Below, piece after piece: positions 26,432-34,994 of a stretch of DNA of 64,000 nucleotides. The position numbers and the translations under genes were made by a program. This stretch comes from REEB481 sp964586595. Lineage in GTDB: Bacteria > Bacteroidota > Bacteroidia > NS11-12g > UBA955. Every line of letters starts with the position of its first letter. Within the stretch, counting starts at the first letter, position 1. Under the pieces are notes generated by a model, which saw only the letters and a list, made by a program, of their open reading frames with translations, had not been told where the DNA came from and made no database searches. The stretch is from the NCBI GenBank assembly GCA_964586595.1, contig CAZPHB010000002.1:124001-188000 (forward strand). The letters run 5' to 3'.

Positions 26432-27393
26432 TTGTGTTTTCCGAACATGGCTTCAACAAAATCATGGGCGTCAAAAGGTCTTAAATCATCTATCCCTTCA
26501 CCAACGCCCAGGTATTTTACCGGGATTTTAAATTTATGGCTTATCCCAATGACCACGCCCCCGCGTGCGGTGCCATCCAATTTGGTAAGTGCCAGTGCAT
26601 TGACTTCCGTAGCTTCTGTAAAAGCCCTGGCCTGTTCAAAAGCATTTTGCCCTGTACTGGCGTCCAGAACCAACAAAACCTCGTGTGGGGCATCAGGCTG
26701 GAAACGCTGCATCACACGTTTCACTTTAGCCAGTTCCTGCATCAAGCCAACTTTATTGTGCAGCCTGCCTGCAGTATCCAAGATCACCACATCGTAAGCT
26801 TCGTCCACTCCTTTCTTGATGGTATCATGTGCTACAGATGCGGGATCGGCCTGACTTCCCAAGCTGAGTAAATCTGCACCGGCACGCTGTGCCCAGGTAT
26901 TTAGTTGTTCTACGGCTGCCGCGCGAAAGGTATCTCCGGCACCAAGCAGCACTTTCAAACCGCTTGAACTGAACTGTGCAGCCAGTTTGCCAATTGTTGT
27001 CGTTTTACCAACGCCATTGACACCAACGACCATCATCACATAAGGCTTGGAATTTGGGAACTGTTCCTGTGTTGTGGGTGGCGGTATGATGGAGGAAACA
27101 ACTTCCCGAAGCAAGTCTTTCAGATCATCTTCGCCATGAATCCCCACTTTGGATGATTTTTTTCTGATGTTGTCAATTATTTCCAGGGTGGTATCAATAC
27201 CCACGTCTGATCCAATCAGGATTTCCTCTAATTCATCGAGGAATGCCTCATCCAATTTATCTCTGCCCAGGAATGCTCGGGAAATTTTCCCCAGGAGCGA
27301 TTCTCTGGTTTTAGCAACCGCCTGACCCAGGTTGTCTTGTTGACCTGATGGATCATTCTTTTTTTTGCCAAAAAATCCAAAAATTGACATCAT
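26428..27393 (-). CDS. ftsY: signal recognition particle receptor FtsY
   Basis: 321 residues, a short FtsY without the long acidic A domain. NG domain with P-loop VGVNGVGKTTTIGKLAAQF, GDTFRAAAVEQL, VVILDTAGR and TKLDGTARGG. It docks ribosome-SRP complexes to SecYEG at the inner membrane. The start is one of two adjacent ATG codons (MMSIFGFFGKK); the amphipathic N-terminus may bind membrane. It is the first gene after the ribosomal-cluster terminator. Confidence 0.96.
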   Translation of the reverse strand: MMSIFGFFGKKKNDPSGQQDNLGQAVAKTRESLLGKISRAFLGRDKLDEAFLDELEEILIGSDVGIDTTLEIIDNIRKKSSKVGIHGEDDLKDLLREVVSSIIPPPTTQEQFPNSKPYVMMVVGVNGVGKTTTIGKLAAQFSSSGLKVLLGAGDTFRAAAVEQLNTWAQRAGADLLSLGSQADPASVAHDTIKKGVDEAYDVVILDTAGRLHNKVGLMQELAKVKRVMQRFQPDAPHEVLLVLDASTGQNAFEQARAFTEATEVNALALTKLDGTARGGVVIGISHKFKIPVKYLGVGEGIDDLRPFDAHDFVEAMFGKHK

Positions 27394-27404
27394 TTCCGAT
27401 TAAA

Positions 27405-27435
27405 CAAAAAAAGCTCCCCGTAGGTTCAGGGAGCT
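27405..27435 (-). terminator. intrinsic terminator between DUF4295 and ftsY
   Basis: Read on the minus strand: stem AGCTCCC/GGGAGCT, 10-nt loop, then seven T. It ends the rpmB-rpmG-DUF4295 transcript 22 nt after the DUF4295 stop and just before ftsY. Confidence 0.88.
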
Positions 27436-27456
27436 GATTTCGGCAAGGAACATACC

Positions 27457-27612
27457 TTAACCTTTGAAGATATCTTTCAGTGCCTCGTTGGTAACGATTT
27501 CTTCTTTAAACGTGTAGGCGCCGGTTTTGGCTGAGCGAATGGTTCTGATTACTTTCACATAATCTTTGCCCTGCCCTTCTTTTTTCAGTGTTGCAACTAC
27601 CTTTTTTGCCAT
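27457..27612 (-). CDS. DUF4295 small basic protein (Bacteroidota ribosomal locus)
   Basis: 51 residues, basic, starting MAKKVVATLKKEGQGKDYVK and ending NEALKDIFKG. It matches the DUF4295 family, found in Bacteroidota immediately after rpmB and rpmG as here. From memory, structural work on the Flavobacterium ribosome named a phylum-specific large-subunit protein, bL38, which may be this family; treat that link as probable, not certain. The start lies 2 nt after the rpmG stop codon. Confidence 0.88.
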   Translation of the reverse strand: MAKKVVATLKKEGQGKDYVKVIRTIRSAKTGAYTFKEEIVTNEALKDIFKG

Positions 27613-27614
27613 GT

Positions 27615-27797
27615 TTATTTGATTTCTTTGTGCACAGTTACTTTACGCAGGTAGGGATTGTATTTTTTCTTTTCAATCCGCTCGGGCGTATTTTTCTTGT
27701 TTTTCGTGGTAATGTAACGGCTCATTCCGGGAACGCCAGAAGTTTTTTGTTCTGTACATTCCAAAATCACCTGTACCCTGTTTCCTTTTTTCGCCAT
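27615..27797 (-). CDS. rpmG: 50S ribosomal protein L33
   Basis: 60 residues, the full length of bL33. Sequence MAKKGNRVQVILECTEQKT and YITTKNKKNTPERIEKKKYNP are standard. The zinc cysteines are absent (only one Cys), so it is the C-minus paralogue type. Located between rpmB and DUF4295 with 2-3 nt gaps, one operon. Confidence 0.97.
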   Translation of the reverse strand: MAKKGNRVQVILECTEQKTSGVPGMSRYITTKNKKNTPERIEKKKYNPYLRKVTVHKEIK

Positions 27798-27800
27798 ACC

Positions 27801-28034
27801 TTAAATAGTTCCTTTCTTGAACAAGCGGTCAAGCGCTGCTACAATACCTATTTTATCAATGGTTTTGATGGCGGAAGTGCTCACCTTTAGGGTGATCCAC
27901 TCACCGGTATCGGGAAGGAAAAAACGCTTGGTTTGCAGGTTTGGGTTAAACCTGCGCTTGGTTTTCCTGTTCGAATGGGAAACATGGTTCCCTTTCAAGG
28001 GCTTTTTCCCGGTAAGATCGCAAACACGTGACAT
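27801..28034 (-). CDS. rpmB: 50S ribosomal protein L28
   Basis: 77 residues, full length. MSRVCDLTGKKPLKGNHVSH and KTKRRFNPNLQTKRFF are the bL28 signatures. First gene of the rpmB-rpmG-DUF4295 operon. A near-consensus -7 element (CATATTTG) lies about 22 nt upstream of the ATG. Confidence 0.97.
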   Translation of the reverse strand: MSRVCDLTGKKPLKGNHVSHSNRKTKRRFNPNLQTKRFFLPDTGEWITLKVSTSAIKTIDKIGIVAALDRLFKKGTI

Positions 28035-28071
28035 AGTTCAGATTTGGGGCTGCAAATATGGTGATTTTTAT

Positions 28072-29304
28072 TTACTGATGCAAGGGTTCAGGGTTCTTTA
28101 TATTCTTGCCATGGATGTAAGCTGCCAATACGGGCCAAAATACACTCCAAAGCACACCTGATTGTTGTTCCAGCAAACTCTCAAAAGTGAAGGCCGCAAT
28201 CAACATCCCCAAAATGGATAGCAGCAAGGAATTGCCGGATTTCACAGCGTCTTTGAACCAAAAGAATAAACCCAATAACAACAGCAATAGTGCCATCAAA
28301 CCGCCCTGAACACCCGTTTCTAAAAATTGATTGTGCGGCATTTTTCGGTTCCAGGGCAACACTTCACTGCCAATGGCTTCATGTGCTCTGGACAATTCGG
28401 GGGCCAGCTCTTTCATTCCCAACCCGAATAAAGGCTGTTCACCCAACAAATAAATTGATGCTTTCCAGGCTTCCCAACGCTGGGCAAAGGATTTATCATT
28501 CGGGTCCGCTTTCCCGGTTACGGTGCGCAAATCATCGTATGTATTGAGCACCCTGTTCCTTAAACTGGGCACCCAAAGGGCTGCGACGGCAAGAACAGAA
28601 ATCAACGCCACGCCACCAAGAATCATTTGCTTCCAGCGCTGCCTGAACATCCAAATCCACCATACGGATAATCCTACGTAAAATGCGAGCAGTCCGGTTC
28701 TTGCAGAAAGGAAATGCAAGAGCATGACATTGAGTAAAGCAGCAATTAAGGTAAACCAACGCAACGCGTTCAAGCCAGGGTGGTTTGGCTTCATTGACCA
28801 AAGGTACAATCCTGCCCAGCCGGAACACGCGAGGTATAAGCTGAATTCAATATGGTGCATTTTCGCCAAAACGGGCATGGGCTTAGATTCAAGAACCAAT
28901 TGATGATACCAGCCCGGATCTTGCAGATAAACAAACATGCTGGCCATGGCAGCAGCATAAAAAAGCCAAATACTTGCAGCAATTGCGATGTGCAATACAC
29001 CTGGTTTCATGACCCTGAAAGAAGCTGCAAGCAAGGGAATGAACAATACCGGAAGCTTAAGCAGGAGCAACCTGCTGGTGTCTGGGGTCCAGCCTTGGAT
29101 GTAGCTGGATGTTACAAGCCATAATACCAAAATTGTCCAGGGCAAATGTCTTTTTTCCTGCGCCCAATTGAAATGAAACAATCCAATCAAGAGCAACAGT
29201 ATTGTTCCTATTGAAGCCAAAGCAGGAGCGAAAAGTACACCTGCAAGTGACAATAGAATGCCCGACAGTTGAAGGACAGGAACGAGTTGAGCGTTTAGGC
29301 GCAT
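28072..29304 (-). CDS. O-antigen ligase / Wzy-like polytopic membrane protein
   Basis: 410 residues with about eleven to twelve hydrophobic helices. The large periplasmic loop near the C-terminus holds RWEAWKASIYLLGEQPLFGLGMKEL-like residues (about 290-315) and MPHNQFLETGVQGGL, the H-containing motif of WaaL/Wzy_C proteins. These enzymes attach or polymerise surface polysaccharide at the periplasmic face. No other polysaccharide genes are adjacent, so the exact substrate is unknown. It starts 19 bp after the LysM gene's stop. Confidence 0.87.
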   Translation of the reverse strand: MRLNAQLVPVLQLSGILLSLAGVLFAPALASIGTILLLLIGLFHFNWAQEKRHLPWTILVLWLVTSSYIQGWTPDTSRLLLLKLPVLFIPLLAASFRVMKPGVLHIAIAASIWLFYAAAMASMFVYLQDPGWYHQLVLESKPMPVLAKMHHIEFSLYLACSGWAGLYLWSMKPNHPGLNALRWFTLIAALLNVMLLHFLSARTGLLAFYVGLSVWWIWMFRQRWKQMILGGVALISVLAVAALWVPSLRNRVLNTYDDLRTVTGKADPNDKSFAQRWEAWKASIYLLGEQPLFGLGMKELAPELSRAHEAIGSEVLPWNRKMPHNQFLETGVQGGLMALLLLLLGLFFWFKDAVKSGNSLLLSILGMLIAAFTFESLLEQQSGVLWSVFWPVLAAYIHGKNIKNPEPLHQ

Positions 29305-29323
29305 GCCGGATTTCCGGCAAATA

Positions 29324-30268
29324 TCAGCGCGCGTAATTGATCTTCACAGGAAATTCTGCAGACCCGCCGGAAAGTGAATTGGCTACCACTTTGGTAACCT
29401 GAACGGCAGTACCAGGGTAATCCGAAGCCCTGTAGTTTCCAACAACCCGAGCAAAAACACGCACATTGTTTGATGGATTGGTAAGCATCACAATTGTACC
29501 AACGCGTGCCGTTGGGTGCATGATGAAATTCCTTGTCTGGTCTAAACCTTCCTTTTCACTCAGAATCGCTTTTCCTTCTTCATTTACATCAATAGCCGGT
29601 TCATAGACAGGTTTTGCAGTATTGGCGCCGGTCATGCCTGGATCTCTGATTTCAGCAGGACGCACAGGATTTGTAGGTGCAACCAGAACTTGAGCAGGTT
29701 CCTGGGTTTCGGTTTTGGGCAAAGGATCTGCATTGTTGTTGGGTGTTGAAACCTGGGCCACATTTGTATTGGCAGTCGTTGCACCGGATGGAATCCGCAA
29801 CACCTGACCAATGCGCACATTGTCGTTACTCAGGTTGTTGGCCTCTTTTATGGCCGCAATGGTTACACCGTATTTTCTGGCAATTATTCCCAGGCCTTCC
29901 CCTTTCACCACGTTGTGCTTTATGACACTGCTTCCGGAATTTGCAGGTTGCGTTGGAGATGCATCAGGTGTTGATGCGGTTGGATTCGTGGATGCAGCCG
30001 CCACACCCCATTTGCGCGGAATCATGATGACCTTGTCAATCTGAAAGGATGCTCCTATGCCCGGGTTAACCGCAGTAACTTCTCCTGCAGTGGTTCCATA
30101 CTTTCTGCACACGCCATACAGGGTTTCGCCACTGCTGATTTTGTGCAGCAAATAGAATTTCCCTCCAGAAATTTTGCGACCCACAGAGTCAGCCGGCATG
30201 GCAGCAATCCCTGATACCGCTGCAAGAAAAAGTGCGCTGAATAGTGTTTTTTTCATCCCCGTTTTCAT
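29324..30268 (-). CDS. LysM-domain peptidoglycan-binding protein
   Basis: 314 residues: signal peptide (about 1-24), LysM 1 (about 40-87, ISSGETLYGVCRKYGTTAGEV), Ser/Thr/Pro linker, LysM 2 (about 118-160, VVKGEGLGIIARKYGVTIAAI), a long disordered linker, and a C-terminal domain (about 235-314) with FIMHPTARVGTIVMLTNPSN and VFARVVGNYRASDYPG, resembling RlpA-type double-psi barrels. The periplasmic protein should bind glycan strands; whether the last domain is catalytic is unclear. Start set by ATG with an exact -7 element 11 nt upstream (a second in-frame ATG is four codons in). Confidence 0.85.
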   Translation of the reverse strand: MKTGMKKTLFSALFLAAVSGIAAMPADSVGRKISGGKFYLLHKISSGETLYGVCRKYGTTAGEVTAVNPGIGASFQIDKVIMIPRKWGVAAASTNPTASTPDASPTQPANSGSSVIKHNVVKGEGLGIIARKYGVTIAAIKEANNLSNDNVRIGQVLRIPSGATTANTNVAQVSTPNNNADPLPKTETQEPAQVLVAPTNPVRPAEIRDPGMTGANTAKPVYEPAIDVNEEGKAILSEKEGLDQTRNFIMHPTARVGTIVMLTNPSNNVRVFARVVGNYRASDYPGTAVQVTKVVANSLSGGSAEFPVKINYAR

Positions 30269-30279
30269 CTTCTGAATTT

Positions 30280-30287
30280 CAAATGTA
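30280..30287 (-). promoter_or_regulatory. -7 element TACATTTG for the LysM gene
   Basis: Exact TAnnTTTG match on the minus strand, 11 nt before the ATG at 30268. Confidence 0.5.
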
Positions 30288-30418
30288 AGATAGGCTTTAA
30301 ACGATAAAGCTTAGAACCAATTGTTCATTTTCCACACAATCAACAAATGTTCCATATTCAGGACAACATAACTCCTGCACATCATTCCACAGAAAACGGG
30401 CATATTCGCAACTTTAGC

Positions 30419-31885
30419 ATGAAAAACAAACTGAATACAATCCTGGGCATAGGAATGCCAATCATGTTCTTCATTGCCATTCTGAGTTGGTTTTTCGATG
30501 CCCCTCTTTGGTTTCGGGACCCGATTCGCTGGTGCGCAGAGTTGCTGTTGTTCATTTACGCGCTGAAAAAAAGAAGCATCACAGTTTGGATAGGCACTGC
30601 CATGCTGTTGGGCGGCGAGTTTGGTTATGTGCTCCCGGAGCTTGGAAAACACCTAAATTTATTGGGAAAGATCTTCATTCAACTCATCAAAACTGTCATT
30701 GCGCCGCTGCTGTTTGCCACTTTGGTAGTTGGCATTGCCGGTCATAGTGAAATCCGACAAGTGGGACGTCTTGGCTGGAAATCGTTGTTGTACTTTGAAC
30801 TGGCCACCACGGCAGCATTGTTCATTGGCCTGGCAGCAATAAACTTAAGCAAGGCAGGGGCCGGAATTCCTCAACCGGTAATTAAGCAAAGTACCCAAAT
30901 CATTCCGGCAGATAGTTTAAAAACATACTCAAACAAAGACGGGCAGCTGGTTTTTAAGGTTGGAGCTCAGGCAAAAGACCTACAGACCAAACCCAATCCG
31001 GAAAAACAGAGCTGGGAGAAAATACTGCTCCATACCTTCCCTGAAAACATCGCAAAATCGGTAGCGGAAGGACAGATCCTTCAGGTTGTTGTATTCAGCA
31101 TTTTATTTGGTCTGGGGCTGGCATTGATGCATGGTCATCAAAAGAGTGTAATGCTCGAATGGTGTGAGGGATTAAGTTCGGTGATGTTCAAGTTCACCCA
31201 CATCGTGATGTTCTTCGCCCCTTTCGGGGTGTTCGGTGCAGTAGCGCATACCATTGCCACGATGGGTTTTGATGTGGTTGCGCCACTCCTGAAATTGGTT
31301 GCAACGCTGTATGCGGCCTTGAGTATTTTCATTCTGTTGGTCTTCATTCCAATGGCATGGCTGATCAAACTGCCCTTGCGCAGCTTTATTAAAGCGGTAG
31401 CAGAACCCGTAGGAATTGCATTTGCTTCTGCAAGCAGCGAAGCAGCCCTGCCTAAAGCCATGGAAAATATGGAAAAGCTTGGCGTACCTAGGAAAATTGT
31501 ATCGTTTGTATTGCCCACCGGGTACAGCTTTAACCTGGATGGAACCACATTGTATCTTTCTTTGGCTTCCATTTTCCTTGCGCAAGCCGGAGGAATCAAC
31601 CTGAGCATAGGGCAACAGTTGCTCATTGTGTTTACCCTGATGCTTACTTCCAAGGGTGTTGCCGGAGTTGCACGCGCATCGCTGGTGATCCTGAGCGGCA
31701 CTGCAGCAACATTTGGATTGCCGGAATGGCCCATTGCCATGATTTTAGGTGTCGATGTATTGATGGATATGGCCCGCACCGCTGTGAATGTGGTTGGAAA
31801 CTGTTTGGCCAGTTGCGTTGTAGCCCGCTGGGAAGGTGAGTTTGAACCCGTTGAATGGAATTCAGCTTCTGAAGATGCAGCATAG
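30419..31885 (+). CDS. dicarboxylate/amino acid:cation symporter (DAACS family)
   Basis: 488 residues from the ATG at 30419. Inner-membrane symporter of the GltP/DctA family, driven by Na+ or H+. Signatures: serine-rich loop ASASSEAALPKAME, substrate motif LPTGYSFNLDGTTLYLSLA, and DVLMDMARTAVNVVGNCLAS in TM8. An inserted hydrophilic stretch at about 175-220 (KTYSNKDGQLVFKVGAQAK) is longer than in E. coli GltP, as in many Bacteroidota members. Substrates are probably glutamate/aspartate or C4-dicarboxylates. A terminator follows. Confidence 0.93.
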   Translation: MKNKLNTILGIGMPIMFFIAILSWFFDAPLWFRDPIRWCAELLLFIYALKKRSITVWIGTAMLLGGEFGYVLPELGKHLNLLGKIFIQLIKTVIAPLLFATLVVGIAGHSEIRQVGRLGWKSLLYFELATTAALFIGLAAINLSKAGAGIPQPVIKQSTQIIPADSLKTYSNKDGQLVFKVGAQAKDLQTKPNPEKQSWEKILLHTFPENIAKSVAEGQILQVVVFSILFGLGLALMHGHQKSVMLEWCEGLSSVMFKFTHIVMFFAPFGVFGAVAHTIATMGFDVVAPLLKLVATLYAALSIFILLVFIPMAWLIKLPLRSFIKAVAEPVGIAFASASSEAALPKAMENMEKLGVPRKIVSFVLPTGYSFNLDGTTLYLSLASIFLAQAGGINLSIGQQLLIVFTLMLTSKGVAGVARASLVILSGTAATFGLPEWPIAMILGVDVLMDMARTAVNVVGNCLASCVVARWEGEFEPVEWNSASEDAA

Positions 31886-31906
31886 AAGCTTTTGTTGCTG
31901 CTAAAA

Positions 31907-31940
31907 AAAAGAGCCGCTCTTTGAAAGAAACGGCTCTTTT
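31907..31940. terminator. bidirectional intrinsic terminator
   Basis: Stem AAAAGAGCCG/CGGCTCTTTT (10 bp, 14-nt loop) between the convergent symporter and M16 genes; A-run on the left, T-run on the right. Confidence 0.88.
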
Positions 31941-31963
31941 TGAAACAGGGGTGCTTTGCCTGC

Positions 31964-34852
31964 TTATTTGCTATTCATTTTCCATTTACCCTGTCCAAAG
32001 GCATCGAGCATTTGTACTTTGCCGTAACCTAATTTTTCTAACTTGGGCTTCAGCGTAGCAGCATCGCCAACCACCAGAATAACCATGCGGTCTGTATTTA
32101 AGTTTTGGGCAGCGAGCTGGTTCAGTTCATCCTTGGTTATGCTTTTCAGCACTTGCTCCTGTTGGCGCGTATAATCCTCAGGAAGGTTGCGGTTCAGGAT
32201 GTTGTAAATGAAGCCGCTCTTCTGCATGTTGGATTCAAATTCCAAAGCCTGATTTGCCAATACAGAATTACGGGTAAAGTTGAACTCTTCGTCGGTCATG
32301 CCTTCCTGCTTGAATTTGTTTACTTCCTTAACCACCTCAACGATGGCGCTGTCGGTGGCAGATGCGCGCACGCTCGACCCAAAAACCCAGTTGCCGGGCA
32401 ATGACTTATACGCCGGAGTAAAACCGGCACGGCTGCCATAAGTCCAGGCTTTTTCTTCCCGCAGATTCAGGTTGATGCGTGAGTTGAAATTACCGCCCAG
32501 CGGGAAATTCATCAAGGTGCTGCGGAAGTAGATTCCATTGGCGTCGTAGGGCAATGCATTGAATCCAATGCGGATTTCAGACTGCTCAGAATTGGGAAAA
32601 TCAACCATAAAGATGTGGTTGCTTTCCCATTTGGGCAGGTTAGGCAATGCAGGTGCGGCAACACCGGTTTGCTTCCAATTATTGAGGAAGGAAAGTGCTT
32701 TCATGGCTTCTTCCCTACTCACATTTCCCACCACAACTACTTTGGTAAGCTCAGGTGCGTAGTATTTCGCATGGAAGGCTTTCAGATCCTCAATGGTGAG
32801 CTTTTCTACATCTTTCTGCATGCCGGAAGACATGGTGGCCAGTGGTGTTCCAGAATACATCAGGGCCGACCAGGCATTTGAAGCAGCCTGTGAGCGGTTG
32901 TTTTTGATGAAATTGAACTGCTCCAGCGATTGCTTTTTGTTGCGGTCAAATTCGGTTTTAGGGAACGCCGGATGAAACAACATGTCTTCCAGTATTTCCA
33001 TGGTTTTGTCGAGGTTTTCGCGAAGGCAGGCCACTGTAATGTTGCTGCTGGTTGCGCCGGCACCGAAATTGATGCTTGAACCCAGCTTTTCCAATTCCTG
33101 ACTGATTTTTTCTGAGCTGCGGCTTGCAGTTCCTTCACTCATCATTTCGGCAGTCATGGCGGCGGTTCCATTCTTAATGGTGCTGCCTTCCAGGAGGTGG
33201 CCACCATCAATGTTAAAAGACATAAATACCAGAGGCGACTCGGTTGACTGTGACACGGCAATTTCCACTCCGTTGGACAGTTTTTCTCGGCTCAGGCTGG
33301 GAATGGTTACCGGCTTGGCCGAAGAAGGTATAGGCATTTTTGCACGGTCAAAATCATCCACCGGCCGTTTATACGTGAGGCCTGCATATTCTGCTTCGGC
33401 GGTGTTAGGCTTTAAATTAGCGTTGGGATTATAGCTTTGATACGATGTAGGTTGATAGTTAGGGTCGGTGTATTTCCTCGGGTTGGGTTCAATAATCACC
33501 ACACTTGCGCCCCTGTTCTTCAGGTATCTGCGGTAAACACGCGAAACATCTTCCCGGGTTACCCTGCGGTAGCGGTCGATATCATCCTGGATGTTGAAAC
33601 TCTTCCCTTCGAGCATGTAGTTGTATTCATTCAGCAGACTGGCCTTAGATTCGACGCTTTCAAACACACCGTAGTAATTGCTGACGATGTCATTTTTTAC
33701 GCGCTCAAGGTCATCGTCGCTGAAGCCGATGATGTCAAAGCTGTCCACCAGTCCGAACATTTTCCTCCGGAGAAAATTCACATCGCTCATCGGATAACCT
33801 GCCAGGGTGATGGAAAATTCACCGGCCAGTTCATGGTTCATGGCCGTCATTGGATTGTTGGCTGCATTCGCCTGAAGGGCCAATTCTGATTCTACAAAAC
33901 GCTTGTACAGCAGGCTGCTTTTTCCACCTCCGAGCAACTGACTCAACACGTCGAGCGCTGCTTCATCATTTGAATAAGCGGCAGCGGCAGGCCATGTCGC
34001 ATAGATTACAGGAACGGAAGCTTTATCGTCAAAATAGTTGGCAAATCGTGTTTCGGGAATAGTTACCGGAGCTACACGTTGTTTCTTCACTTCCGGGCAG
34101 GGAGCGAAGCTTCCGAAGTATTTTTCACACCATTGAACCACCTGTTTGGCGTCTGCATCGCCACTTACAATTACCGTGGCGTTGTTTGGTCCATACCAAC
34201 GCAGGAAAAAGTTGCGCAGGTCGTTGGAATCTGCACGGTCCAAATCATCTACATAACCAATCACCGGCCAGCTGTACGGATGCGTTTGCGGGTAAAGGTT
34301 TTGGTCTTTTACTTCCATCAAAAAGCCGTAAGGAACGGTGTAACGCTGATCCTTCTCATTCTTCACGGTACTGCGCTGAATTTCAAACTTCTTTTGGGTA
34401 AACGCGCCCAGCAGGAATCCCATGCGATCGGCTTCCATCCACAACCCTGTTTCGGTAAAATTGCTGGGAAAGGTTTGGATGTACACCGTGCGGTCGCGGG
34501 TGGTATTTCCATTCACTTCACCACCGGCATTAGAAATAATTTTGAAGTGCTCTTCATCGCCTACATGTTCCGAACCCTGAAAAAGCATGTGTTCAAAAAA
34601 GTGGGCAAAGCCGCTTTTCCCGGGCAACTCACGCGCTGAACCCACATGGTAAGAAACCATCAGGTGCACCAGCGGATCGCTGTGATCTTCATGGACAATG
34701 ATGGTGAGGCCGTTGGGAAGCTTGTACTTCTCATAAGCAATGATGGCCTTGCCGGGTTGAGCTTCAACCTTCTCGACCAGGGTGGCTGTTTGCGCCACAA
34801 CCCTGACTGCAAGCAGTAAGGAAAGGAATGTGATGACTAAGCGTTTGTTCAT
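31964..34852 (-). CDS. two-domain M16 family zinc metallopeptidase
   Basis: 962 residues: signal peptide (about 1-20, ending VVAQ) and two M16 halves. The N-terminal half has the inverted zinc motif HFFEH (His84, Glu87, His88) in SGFAHFFEHMLFQG; the second half (from about 510) lacks HxxEH and has the structural motif of the inactive partner, as usual in the family. Pitrilysin-type peptidases degrade small peptides in a closed chamber. It is periplasmic. Start from ATG at 34852 with an exact -7 element upstream (34879-34886). Confidence 0.93.
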   Translation of the reverse strand: MNKRLVITFLSLLLAVRVVAQTATLVEKVEAQPGKAIIAYEKYKLPNGLTIIVHEDHSDPLVHLMVSYHVGSARELPGKSGFAHFFEHMLFQGSEHVGDEEHFKIISNAGGEVNGNTTRDRTVYIQTFPSNFTETGLWMEADRMGFLLGAFTQKKFEIQRSTVKNEKDQRYTVPYGFLMEVKDQNLYPQTHPYSWPVIGYVDDLDRADSNDLRNFFLRWYGPNNATVIVSGDADAKQVVQWCEKYFGSFAPCPEVKKQRVAPVTIPETRFANYFDDKASVPVIYATWPAAAAYSNDEAALDVLSQLLGGGKSSLLYKRFVESELALQANAANNPMTAMNHELAGEFSITLAGYPMSDVNFLRRKMFGLVDSFDIIGFSDDDLERVKNDIVSNYYGVFESVESKASLLNEYNYMLEGKSFNIQDDIDRYRRVTREDVSRVYRRYLKNRGASVVIIEPNPRKYTDPNYQPTSYQSYNPNANLKPNTAEAEYAGLTYKRPVDDFDRAKMPIPSSAKPVTIPSLSREKLSNGVEIAVSQSTESPLVFMSFNIDGGHLLEGSTIKNGTAAMTAEMMSEGTASRSSEKISQELEKLGSSINFGAGATSSNITVACLRENLDKTMEILEDMLFHPAFPKTEFDRNKKQSLEQFNFIKNNRSQAASNAWSALMYSGTPLATMSSGMQKDVEKLTIEDLKAFHAKYYAPELTKVVVVGNVSREEAMKALSFLNNWKQTGVAAPALPNLPKWESNHIFMVDFPNSEQSEIRIGFNALPYDANGIYFRSTLMNFPLGGNFNSRINLNLREEKAWTYGSRAGFTPAYKSLPGNWVFGSSVRASATDSAIVEVVKEVNKFKQEGMTDEEFNFTRNSVLANQALEFESNMQKSGFIYNILNRNLPEDYTRQQEQVLKSITKDELNQLAAQNLNTDRMVILVVGDAATLKPKLEKLGYGKVQMLDAFGQGKWKMNSK

Positions 34853-34878
34853 AGTGCTTTGCGAAAAATAGATTTTGG

Positions 34879-34886
34879 CAAAAGTA
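34879..34886 (-). promoter_or_regulatory. -7 element TACTTTTG for the M16 peptidase
   Basis: Exact TAnnTTTG match on the minus strand, 26 nt before the ATG. Confidence 0.5.
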
Positions 34887-34982
34887 ATTGTTCAGTGGTG
34901 GAGTATAATAAGTATCAGGATACATCACTGAAATACTGCGATAAACCGTATTTATGACTCCGTGCGTTTGTCTGTGCCTGAC

Positions 34983-34990
34983 TACCTTTG
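34983..34990 (+). promoter_or_regulatory. -7 element TACCTTTG for the IgGFc-type T9SS cargo gene
   Basis: Exact match with only CAGC before the ATG at 34995. It rules out the longer frame beginning at 34962, which would lie upstream of the promoter. Confidence 0.6.
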
Positions 34991-34994
34991 CAGC

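Noticed and set aside
31138..31779. 213-codon frame antisense to the symporter gene.
   Set aside because: Membrane protein genes often leave the opposite strand open; no family match.
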